64,000 bases of DNA from contig JAZLFM010000020.1 of the NCBI GenBank assembly GCA_045615765.1, positions 57,646-121,645 on the forward strand. The letters run 5' to 3'. The notes under the pieces are model-generated. The model saw nothing but the letters and a program-made list of their open reading frames with translations, did no database searches and was not told the origin of the DNA. Shown here piece by piece: positions 1 through 7,474 of the stretch. The first letter of the stretch is position 1; each line of letters begins with the position of its first letter. The DNA is from UBA1715 sp045615765 (GTDB lineage Bacteria > Bacteroidota > Bacteroidia > Bacteroidales > UBA1715). The translations under genes and the position numbers were made by a program.

Positions 1-1185
1 ACCGTCTGTATTGATTTCTTGGAATGTAATTTTACGAATGAAACTATCCAAAGAAACACCACTATATGCTTTCGCATACCCATTTGTAGGTAATGTGTGG
101 TTTGTTCCCGAAGCATAATCACCAGCACTTTCTGGAGAATAATTACCTAAGAATACCGAACCAGCATTTACCACATATTTCGTAAACTCAAATGGATCTT
201 CCACCGACAAAATCAAATGTTCTGGAGCATATTCATTCATCATTGCAACCATATCGGCCTGAGAATCAAGAACAACTATTTTACTATTCGCCACAGAAGC
301 TTCTACTATTTCATTTCGTTGTAACAATGCTTTCTGACGTTCAACAGCTACTTTTGTTTCATCAGCGATTCGTTTTGAAGTTGTAAGTAAAATCGCTTGA
401 CTATCTCTTCCATGTTCACATTGCGACAAGAAATCGGCAGCAATAAATTCAGGATTAGCAAAATCATCGGCAACTATCATTACCTCCGACGGACCTGCTG
501 GCATATCAATAGCTACACCTTGCGTGCTAACCATCATTTTTGCTTTCATAACAAACTGATTTCCTGGTCCAAATATCTTATACACTCTTGGAACCGTTTC
601 TGTTCCATATGCCATTGCTGCAATTGCTTGAGCACCGCCAACCTTAAAGATTTGCGTTACGCCCGCCTGTTTTGCTGCATATAGAATTGCAGGATGGATG
701 GATCCAGTTTTTCCTTCTGGCGTACAAAGAACGATTTCCTTGCAACCAGCAATTTTTGCAGGAATAGCAAGCATAAGAATTGTTGAAAACAATGGAGCTA
801 AACCACCTGGAATATACAATCCAACTTTCTCGATTCCTACACTTTTTCTCCAACATTTCACGCCGTACATCGTTTCCGTAACACATGGATATTCCTTCTG
901 ACGTTCGTGAAATTTTGTAATATTAGCAATCGCAACTTTTATCGCGGCTTTCAATTTATCGGAAACTAACGATTCTGCAACAGAAATTTCCTGTTGTGAA
1001 ACCTGCAAACTTTCGATATTCGGATTATCGAACTTACGGCAATATTCTAACACAGCCTTATCGCCATTTTCTCGCACATTTTCAAGTATGCCTGCAACGA
1101 TTGGCTCTAAATCTTTATTATCAAATAATGGACGTTTTAAAATACTTGTCCATTCTGATTTATCTGGATTTATGAAAACTTCCAT
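1..1185 (-). CDS. hisD: Histidinol dehydrogenase HisD (C-terminus cut by window edge)
   Basis: The minus strand from 1185 to the window edge is one open frame of 395 codons. It starts MEVFINPDKSEW and has no stop inside the window, so roughly 35 C-terminal residues are missing against the usual 430. It contains the family landmarks VGLYIPGGLAPLFSTILMLA, KVGGAQAIAAMAYGTETVP, KIFGPGNQFV, DMPAGPSEVMIVAD, the zinc/substrate region FLSQCEHGRDSQA and the EH pair in YAPEHLIL. HisD is a zinc enzyme that oxidises L-histidinol to histidine in two NAD-dependent steps, the last steps of histidine synthesis. The start codon lies 1 bp beyond the stop of the SPFH gene, so it is cotranscribed with nfeD-SPFH and, farther upstream, hisG. 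Confidence 0.97.
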   Translation of the reverse strand, partial: MEVFINPDKSEWTSILKRPLFDNKDLEPIVAGILENVRENGDKAVLEYCRKFDNPNIESLQVSQQEISVAESLVSDKLKAAIKVAIANITKFHERQKEYPCVTETMYGVKCWRKSVGIEKVGLYIPGGLAPLFSTILMLAIPAKIAGCKEIVLCTPEGKTGSIHPAILYAAKQAGVTQIFKVGGAQAIAAMAYGTETVPRVYKIFGPGNQFVMKAKMMVSTQGVAIDMPAGPSEVMIVADDFANPEFIAADFLSQCEHGRDSQAILLTTSKRIADETKVAVERQKALLQRNEIVEASVANSKIVVLDSQADMVAMMNEYAPEHLILSVEDPFEFTKYVVNAGSVFLGNYSPESAGDYASGTNHTLPTNGYAKAYSGVSLDSFIRKITFQEINTDG

Positions 1186-1186
1186 C

Positions 1187-2167
1187 TTATTGTCTCTTTG
1201 TATTTTCAATTACCGACATTGCCGTAGATATAACACTACTTACATCTGTCATATTTTGCGGAATAATCATCGTATTGTTTTCTTTCGCAAGCTTACCGAA
1301 CTCATTTAGGTATTGCTCTGCTATACGTAAATTCACCGCATCCTTACCATTTTCCGTTCCAATAGCTGTTGCAATTTCACGAAGACCATTGGCTGTTGCA
1401 CGTGCAATTTGTTCAATTTCGCTTGCTCTACCAGCTGCTTCATTCACACGACGTTGTTGTTCACCTTCGGAACGAGCAATCAACTCTTGTTTATCGGCAT
1501 TTGCAACATTTATTTTTGCCTGCATTTCACCTTCAGATTTTGCTATCAACTCTTGACGAGCAGCTTCGGCAGCATTTATTTTTGCTTGTTTAGCACCTTC
1601 TGATTCTGCGATAATAGCACGTTTTTCACGTTCCGCACGCATTTGTTTTTCCATTGCATCTTTAATACTTTGTGGAGGAGTGATGTTTTTCACTTCATAA
1701 CGAGTAATCTTGATTCCCCAAGAATCACTTGCTTTATCCACAGCAGACACAATCACAGAATTGATAGAATCACGTTCTTCGAATGTCTTATCCAATTCTA
1801 ACTTACCAATCACACTACGCATAGTTGTTTGAGCAAGTTGAATCGACGCAAACCCATAGTTATCAATACCATACGAAGCTTTTTGTGGATCCATCACTTG
1901 TAAATACATAATACCATCAACCTCAACAGAGATGTTATCGCGAGTAATACAAGTTTGAGAAGGAACATCAATAGCTTGTTCTTTTAACGAATGTTTGTAC
2001 GAAACTTTATCAATAAACGGAATAATAATATGAAATCCTGCAAGAAGGGTTTCGTGGTACCGACCTAAACGTTCTACAATAAACGCCTCACGTTGAGGCA
2101 CAATTTTCACGCTTCCTGTCAATGCAAGAAAAACTACAACGCATACAGCAATTAAAAAGATTTCCAT
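1187..2167 (-). CDS. SPFH/stomatin-family membrane protein (QmcA-like)
   Basis: 326 residues. One N-terminal membrane segment (about residues 2-19) is followed by an SPFH domain (VPQREAFIVERLGRYHETL at the start; about residues 22-190). After it comes a charged helical region with roughly 21-24-residue repeats around ELIAKSEGE and ELIARSEGE (about 190-255), then a short C-terminal helix. Such proteins form large oligomeric membrane microdomain scaffolds. The gene starts 4 bp after the nfeD stop; SPFH-NfeD pairing is a well-known conserved arrangement in which NfeD supports the scaffold. The unusual point is the position, between hisG and hisD with almost no spacing. No role in histidine synthesis is known for this family. 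Confidence 0.9.
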   Translation of the reverse strand: MEIFLIAVCVVVFLALTGSVKIVPQREAFIVERLGRYHETLLAGFHIIIPFIDKVSYKHSLKEQAIDVPSQTCITRDNISVEVDGIMYLQVMDPQKASYGIDNYGFASIQLAQTTMRSVIGKLELDKTFEERDSINSVIVSAVDKASDSWGIKITRYEVKNITPPQSIKDAMEKQMRAEREKRAIIAESEGAKQAKINAAEAARQELIAKSEGEMQAKINVANADKQELIARSEGEQQRRVNEAAGRASEIEQIARATANGLREIATAIGTENGKDAVNLRIAEQYLNEFGKLAKENNTMIIPQNMTDVSSVISTAMSVIENTKRQ

Positions 2168-2171
2168 AGTA

Positions 2172-2603
2172 TTATTGTTTTTGAACTCGTAATGTTATGC
2201 TTTCATGTGAGACAATTGTAACAATATCTCCCGTATGAATTTCATCTGAAGAAACTGCCTCCCAACTTGTCCCTTTAAATTCTATTTTTCCTCGTCCGTT
2301 CTCAAATTCGGCAAGTGCAACTGCTTGTTTTCCAACATATTCATCAGCTAATTCATCTTTATCTGCAATAGTTTTCTGGAAAAACTTCTTTTTCAACATA
2401 TTTCTGAAGACAAGAAGCAGAACGATGGACAATAAACCAAAAATAATTAGCTGCAATTCAATAGCCATAGCAGGGAACAACCAAAGGCATAAACCTGTCA
2501 GTACTGCTCCACACCCAAAGAACACGACAATAAGACCAGGAATTATCAGTTCCAAGCCTATGCCTATAACGCCACACAAAAGCCAAATTGTTACTGGACT
2601 CAT
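2172..2603 (-). CDS. NfeD-family membrane protein (short form)
   Basis: 143 residues. Hydrophobic segments at about residues 4-30, 32-48 and 50-68 form a small membrane domain, followed by a soluble C-terminal beta-barrel (OB-fold-like) of about 60 residues with DEYVGKQAVALAEF, GRGKIEFKGTSWEAVS and HTGDIVTIV. This is the short NfeD form without the ClpP-like protease domain. NfeD proteins work with SPFH scaffolds in membrane quality control, and the SPFH gene follows 4 bp downstream. Its own start lies 3 bp after the hisG stop, so the pair is translationally close-packed inside the his operon. Confidence 0.88.
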   Translation of the reverse strand: MSPVTIWLLCGVIGIGLELIIPGLIVVFFGCGAVLTGLCLWLFPAMAIELQLIIFGLLSIVLLLVFRNMLKKKFFQKTIADKDELADEYVGKQAVALAEFENGRGKIEFKGTSWEAVSSDEIHTGDIVTIVSHESITLRVQKQ

Positions 2604-2606
2604 ATA

Positions 2607-3470
2607 TTACAGAATCATTTGTTCGATAGGGACAACCAAAATTCCTTGGGCACCTGCTTCACGAACTTTTTCGATGATGTCCCAGAAATCGTCTTCGTTA
2701 ATTACAGAATGAACAGAACTCCAACCAGCTTCTTTTAAAGGCATAACTGTAGGACTTTTCATACCTGGCAACAATTGAGCAACGGCTTCAACTTTTTCGT
2801 TAGGAACATTCATAAGAATGTATTTGTTTGTCTTTGCACGATTCACTGACTCTATACGAAGTAGCCATTTGTCAAGTATTGCTTGTTTTTCGGCAGACAA
2901 ATTCTTATTTCCGATAAGAGCAGCTTCAGACTTATAGATAGCTTCAACTTCTTTCAAGCCATTGCTTAACAATGTTCCACCAGACTCAACGATATCACAA
3001 ATTGCATCAGTCAAACCAATAGTTGGAGCAATTTCTACCGAACCACTAATTTCGTGTATTTCCGCATTAACCTTATTTTCTTTCAAATAGTTAGCAAGAA
3101 TAGTAGGATACGAAGTTGCAATTCGTTTACCTTCCAATGAATGGATATCTTTGTAATCAAATGCATTTGGTACTGCAATAGAAAGACGACAACCTGCAAA
3201 GCCAAGTTTTTTGATGATGTTTACATCTTTATTTTGTTCATCTATTTCGTTCATTCCCAAGATACCGAAATCAGCAACGCCATCGGCTACATAACCTGGT
3301 ATATCATCGTCACGAAGGAAAAGGATTTCCATTGGGAAATTAAACGCCTGAGTTTTTAGACGGCTTGAGTTTGATACAAACTTAATACCACAGTTTTTTA
3401 GTAGTTCGATTGTTTTTTCGCTCAAGCGACCTTTCTTTTGAATCGCTAATTTGATTACTGTTTGTTCCAT
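2607..3470 (-). CDS. hisG: ATP phosphoribosyltransferase HisG (long form)
   Basis: 287 residues from the ATG at 3470 (MEQTVIKLAIQKKGRLSEKT). An in-frame upstream ATG at 3539 is rejected because its first codons are the attenuator terminator. Catalytic part: KLAIQKKGRL, DDIPGYVADGVADFGILGMNE, RIATSYPTILANYL and the PRPP loop ISGSVEIAPTIGLTDAICDIVESGGTL. The last 75 residues (NVPNEKVEAVAQLLPGMKSPTVMPL) are the ACT-like regulatory domain of the homohexameric long form, which in this family gives feedback inhibition by histidine. It condenses ATP with PRPP in the first step of histidine synthesis. It is preceded by a His-codon leader and terminator and followed by nfeD, the SPFH gene and hisD. 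Confidence 0.97.
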   Translation of the reverse strand: MEQTVIKLAIQKKGRLSEKTIELLKNCGIKFVSNSSRLKTQAFNFPMEILFLRDDDIPGYVADGVADFGILGMNEIDEQNKDVNIIKKLGFAGCRLSIAVPNAFDYKDIHSLEGKRIATSYPTILANYLKENKVNAEIHEISGSVEIAPTIGLTDAICDIVESGGTLLSNGLKEVEAIYKSEAALIGNKNLSAEKQAILDKWLLRIESVNRAKTNKYILMNVPNEKVEAVAQLLPGMKSPTVMPLKEAGWSSVHSVINEDDFWDIIEKVREAGAQGILVVPIEQMIL

Positions 3471-3495
3471 TTTATTTTTAGTTCGTTTATTACTT

Positions 3496-3525
3496 AAAAA
3501 AAAAGGCTTGCCTGAAAGCAAACCT
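3496..3525 (-). terminator. Attenuator terminator in the hisG leader
   Basis: Read on the minus strand, AGGTTTGC, a 6-nt loop and GCAAGCCT (3525-3504) make an 8-bp stem with one G-U pair, directly followed by a run of eight U (3503-3496). It lies 26 nt before the hisG start and 31 nt after the stop of the MIHHHSI leader, the layout of a transcription attenuator. CATTCA in the His-codon region is complementary to TGAATG just before this hairpin, so stalling of the ribosome could change the fold. That alternative fold is inferred. Confidence 0.85.
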
Positions 3526-3556
3526 CTTATATTATGCATTCAGTATAGTTCCAAAA

Positions 3557-3580
3557 TTATATTGAATGATGATGTATCAT
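3557..3580 (-). CDS. his operon leader peptide MIHHHSI
   Basis: A seven-codon frame ATG ATA CAT CAT CAT TCA ATA TAA with three consecutive histidine codons lies 87 nt upstream of hisG, ahead of an intrinsic terminator. This is the hallmark of ribosome-mediated attenuation: with scarce charged tRNA-His the ribosome would pause on the His codons and the terminator would not form. A weak -7-like box (TATTATTG, minus strand, 3608-3601) lies about 20 nt upstream and would give a very short leader before the ATG. The position, His codons and terminator are seen; the mechanism is inferred from known his and trp leaders. Confidence 0.85.
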   Translation of the reverse strand: MIHHHSI

Positions 3581-3617
3581 ATTGTTTCTTTTATTTTTTG
3601 CAATAATACAAAAAAAT

Positions 3618-3659
3618 TGATTATTGTTTAACGATTAGTGATTATTGTTTAACGATTAA
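3618..3659. repeat. Two tandem copies of a 21-bp AT-rich unit
   Basis: TGATTATTGTTTAACGATTA occurs twice back to back (3618-3638 and 3639-3659), differing only at the last base. The second copy overlaps the stop codon of the RCC1-repeat gene, and both lie upstream of the his leader. The unit resembles other TGATTAG-type intergenic repeats in the window (38.46 kb and 61.28 kb). Confidence 0.8.
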
Positions 3660-6600
3660 TTTACCACAACCTTAAATGTCTTATTGCCGACAATCACAAT
3701 ATATACACCTGCGGTTTTTACAGGAATACCGACATTGGCAATTCCTTCAAATACTTTCTTTCCGGTTGCTTCACAAACTATCACCTTTTGCTCACCCGAA
3801 TTTTCCACAATTATAGATTTTTGACTTGCGTACACCGTAACTATATTTTCTGTAACGTTTAAGACGGATGTTTTATTTTCTAATTCGGCAAGGTTCGAAA
3901 TCACAATGACAAATGGGCCTCCTTCCGCTTTATGCAAAGGTTCATTCACATCTACAACATTCGGTAATTCTACAGCAACATAATACGACAATGTGCCTTC
4001 TACAGGATTTAAATCCGTATATGTCCATTTACTAGAAGGAACTCTATCGATTTCTTGCGCTCCATCACGAGTAACTCTATATATCGAATATGTTGAAAAA
4101 GAAAAACCTTCGTAACCATCCCACGTTAAATTTATCTCACCGTTGACCCCAATATTTTTTTGTAAATGAATCGTTTTATGGTAATCACTCATAATAGACT
4201 TTTCTCCACATTTATCAGTAGCATCTATTTTATATTTATACGATTGCTTTAAGCAATTAACATTTTCATCAACGTATATACTTGTTTCCGAATATGGAAC
4301 ATCAGCTATTTTCTCATACACATCACCAGATGCTGTTTCCCGATAAATTGAATAAAATTCTATAGCACTCGTTTGCTGTTTTTTCCATACAACCAAATTG
4401 GCATTATCAACTTGTTGACTTACCGTAACAAGAGATATTTCAGGGTTACAAGTGAACGTGTTTAATGTTGGGACATCTATTGTGTCATACCCAAAACAAC
4501 CTTTGGAATCCTTTACCAACAATGAATATGTGCCTGGTTTAAGTCCATTTCTATCTTTTAGAGTTACATTATCGTTCCACATATAGGTATATGGTTGCGT
4601 TCCACCTTTTACAGAGATAGATACAGCACCATTATCGGCTTTACAAATAGAACCGACAACTTGCGATGCCACTGCCAATTCCTCTTCTTTATATAGAATT
4701 TCTATAGATGAACTTTTTTCACATTTTGCGTCATTCGCGTCACGCACATACAAAGTATACAATCCCGACTCTTTCACAACCAATGGAGAATTCACATTTT
4801 TAACTTCCAAAAAGGTTTTATCATCCTTATACCATTCATAAATAAATGCTGCCGAACTATTTTCCTGTTCTGAAGCAGTTACGGTTATTTCACCAGAACA
4901 AAGAACGTCATTCTCAACATCTTGAGAAATAGATATTGGAGTAGGAATCGTACAAGCACAATCGGAAGAAATTGTTACAGGAACCAATGACGTAAAAGTT
5001 TGTAAACCTCCATACCTTAGATTGTATAAATTTCCATGACGATATGCATCAAAATCCTCAGAAGACATACAAATGCCATAATATTCTATAGGATCATAAT
5101 TTTGAATTTTTGAACTATTAGTAGCATTTAATATTTTTAAATCTCCTGAAAAATGAAATGGATTCACATAAATAGAAAGATAATAGTGACCAGGTGCTAA
5201 ATCGACGTTTCCCAAAGCTGTAACGACAACGGACTCTCCCGACTCTGTTAATGTTGCCGTCAGTGTGCCACAGATACTATTCTTATCAGGCAAATAACGG
5301 TTATTTAATTTTGTTCCATATACAAACACCGTAAAATCCACATTCACAGGTTGTGTTACACCATTTGCTAAAACAGATGGTTTTGCATATACTTTAAAAT
5401 CAACCGAGCGTAATTTCACATTGGAATTAACGGTAAATCCCGTCAAATATGTACTATAACCACCAGCTGAACTTATGCGTTCAAAATTTGTTACGGAAGG
5501 AAAGCATTCTTCTTCTGTAATAATGGAACCACTCGAAGCAGATACCTCCTCTACAAACAAAGAGGTTTTTCCGTTCTTTGCCTTATGGTTCTCTACATTT
5601 ACAGTTATTGGTTGATTGCCAATAGACATACCAAGTGACTTTGTCTTATTTTCATCTAACCACCAAACATATTCTGCAGTTGAATTTACATCATCCGTGA
5701 TTGCAGACAACAAAACAATATCGTTACAATCTGACGAAAGTTCACCAAAGCTAAAGTTCTGAGGTTCAGCAGATATAGTCATTTCTGCACATTCTGCTTT
5801 ATATGGAGTGGAACATACAGATAATTCACCATCGTATTCCACTTCAACCCGATATGTTCCTAAACTAGTCGCAATATACGACAATAGTTCTTCTGTTATT
5901 TTTCCCGATTTCAAAAGCACATCATCTTTATACCAACGAATAGTATATAACGATTGGATTGACTTATCTAAATTCAATGAAACCTGCAAAATTTGACTTT
6001 GAAACTTCAACGGATTCACTACTAATCGTTTAGGAGAAAGTACAAATGTAGGTTGCGGATTAGATATTGCACCAGGCAATGTTACTGGCACTGCATAAAC
6101 CTGATTTTCTGTATTATTTAAGCCTAACTGGCCGTATTTATTATAGCCCCAGCAATAGACACTTTTATTTGTTTGTACAGCAAAACCATGACCTCCCCCA
6201 CAAGAAATGGAAGTACAATGCGACAAAATTGTATTTTCATCTAATCTTGTATATACAGGAGTTGACCATGATTGCATAATCTCATTTCCTAGATATCCAT
6301 TCTCATCTTTATTATTTCCCCAAGAAACGACATTTCCTTCAATAGTAATTGCACTACAAAAGCCACAACCACCAGCAATATCCAAGGCCAACAAATAATA
6401 GCCATCATTTTCGGATTCAGAAGTTTCACCTTTATCTACTCGTGCAGGAACACCTGAAGAACTAATATACGATTGGTTCCAGCCACATAAACCGTTCCAA
6501 CTATTATTACCCCAAGTCCATACATAGCGATCTTCATCCAAAGCTATACCACAACCAGCAGATGCAGCAATTTTTATAATATTACTAAGAGTCTCCTTTG

Positions 6601-7399
6601 AATTTTTCATAATAGGACTTGCATACAAACCTGATCCATCTTGGTTCCCTGTCCAAACAGAACCATTTATATTTCTTCCTAACTCTCCTGCATGTGAATT
6701 ACTTCCAAACGAATAAACAGTACCACGACCATCTCCATCATCATCAACCAATAAATATGCGGCATAATCACTTGCTGTCACAGAAATTACATGTTCTATA
6801 GGATTATTATCTGCGTCAACAACAAATACAGGCACATTAGAGGCAGCAGCAGAATTATTTCCCAAACCTGTACTATACATTTCTTTAGCAGAAGAACCCA
6901 TGGAAACAACACGCCCATCTAACAACAACACATAGGCATTATTACTTTTCACAAACGCACTTTGCACACCTGTTATATAACCATCATCATCAAAAGCAGT
7001 TCCTGCAAGACAACCAGACACTACTCTTTCTGGAGAAAGCACTACCGGTGCACTATTTCCAACTCCCAATTGTCCGTATTGATTATCTCCGCATGCCCAT
7101 AAATTATCATTACAATCCAATGCGAACAAACTTGAACCACCTACAAAAAGTTGTTTTATAGTAATATTATTTTCTGAAAAGAATTCTATTTCTGTAAAAG
7201 AAGAGACTGATTCAGCCGTAGAGCCAACGCACAAAACTCCACTATTATTTGAATCTTTATTCCTACCACAAACAAATACATTCCCTTCCTTACTAAGAAA
7301 TGCCGAAAAACGATGTCCACCATTGACAATATTTTGAGCAAACACATTGCTACCAAACATTAAAACTACAAGAAGAGATAATATGCTTATTTTTTTCAT
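3656..7399 (-). CDS. Secreted RCC1-repeat protein with SprB-type repeat and T9SS tail
   Basis: 1247 residues. Signal peptide MKKISILSLLVVLMFGSNVFAQ. Residues about 30-430 hold RCC1-type beta-propeller repeats, seen as WACGDNQYGQLGVGN, SFGSNSHAGELGR, TWGNNSWNGLCGW, SWGNNKDENGYLG and CWGYNKYGQLGLN. Ig-like domains follow, then one SprB-type repeat (about 935-1000; GGTQPYTYMWND and GLKPGTYSLLVKDSKGC), a fibronectin-III-like pair and a C-terminal sorting domain ending GVYIVIVGNKTFKVVVN. Export to the surface by T9SS is inferred from the tail. The last 250 residues closely match the end of the next gene upstream, the LRR protein. A strong terminator lies between the two, so this gene may be only partly cotranscribed. 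The ligand is unknown. Confidence 0.88.
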   Translation of the reverse strand: MKKISILSLLVVLMFGSNVFAQNIVNGGHRFSAFLSKEGNVFVCGRNKDSNNSGVLCVGSTAESVSSFTEIEFFSENNITIKQLFVGGSSLFALDCNDNLWACGDNQYGQLGVGNSAPVVLSPERVVSGCLAGTAFDDDGYITGVQSAFVKSNNAYVLLLDGRVVSMGSSAKEMYSTGLGNNSAAASNVPVFVVDADNNPIEHVISVTASDYAAYLLVDDDGDGRGTVYSFGSNSHAGELGRNINGSVWTGNQDGSGLYASPIMKNSKETLSNIIKIAASAGCGIALDEDRYVWTWGNNSWNGLCGWNQSYISSSGVPARVDKGETSESENDGYYLLALDIAGGCGFCSAITIEGNVVSWGNNKDENGYLGNEIMQSWSTPVYTRLDENTILSHCTSISCGGGHGFAVQTNKSVYCWGYNKYGQLGLNNTENQVYAVPVTLPGAISNPQPTFVLSPKRLVVNPLKFQSQILQVSLNLDKSIQSLYTIRWYKDDVLLKSGKITEELLSYIATSLGTYRVEVEYDGELSVCSTPYKAECAEMTISAEPQNFSFGELSSDCNDIVLLSAITDDVNSTAEYVWWLDENKTKSLGMSIGNQPITVNVENHKAKNGKTSLFVEEVSASSGSIITEEECFPSVTNFERISSAGGYSTYLTGFTVNSNVKLRSVDFKVYAKPSVLANGVTQPVNVDFTVFVYGTKLNNRYLPDKNSICGTLTATLTESGESVVVTALGNVDLAPGHYYLSIYVNPFHFSGDLKILNATNSSKIQNYDPIEYYGICMSSEDFDAYRHGNLYNLRYGGLQTFTSLVPVTISSDCACTIPTPISISQDVENDVLCSGEITVTASEQENSSAAFIYEWYKDDKTFLEVKNVNSPLVVKESGLYTLYVRDANDAKCEKSSSIEILYKEEELAVASQVVGSICKADNGAVSISVKGGTQPYTYMWNDNVTLKDRNGLKPGTYSLLVKDSKGCFGYDTIDVPTLNTFTCNPEISLVTVSQQVDNANLVVWKKQQTSAIEFYSIYRETASGDVYEKIADVPYSETSIYVDENVNCLKQSYKYKIDATDKCGEKSIMSDYHKTIHLQKNIGVNGEINLTWDGYEGFSFSTYSIYRVTRDGAQEIDRVPSSKWTYTDLNPVEGTLSYYVAVELPNVVDVNEPLHKAEGGPFVIVISNLAELENKTSVLNVTENIVTVYASQKSIIVENSGEQKVIVCEATGKKVFEGIANVGIPVKTAGVYIVIVGNKTFKVVVN

Positions 7400-7430
7400 A
7401 ATGAATTCAGGTTTATTTCTTCACAAAGAA

Positions 7431-7460
7431 AAGGGATAAACTTGAATCTGTTTATCCCTT
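7431..7460 (-). terminator. Intrinsic terminator after the LRR gene
   Basis: AAGGGATAAAC and GTTTATCCCTT form a perfect 11-bp stem with an 8-nt loop. On the minus strand it is followed by TTCTTT. It lies 15 nt after the stop of the LRR gene and 31 nt before the start of the RCC1 gene. It probably ends most transcripts of the RyR-TPR-TIR-LRR run. Confidence 0.8.
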
Positions 7461-7474
7461 CATGACACTTGTTT

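Noticed and set aside
3471..3539. Upstream start of HisG at 3539
   Set aside because: The extra codons are the attenuator terminator and its U-tract; the HisG family begins at MEQTVIKLAIQKKG.
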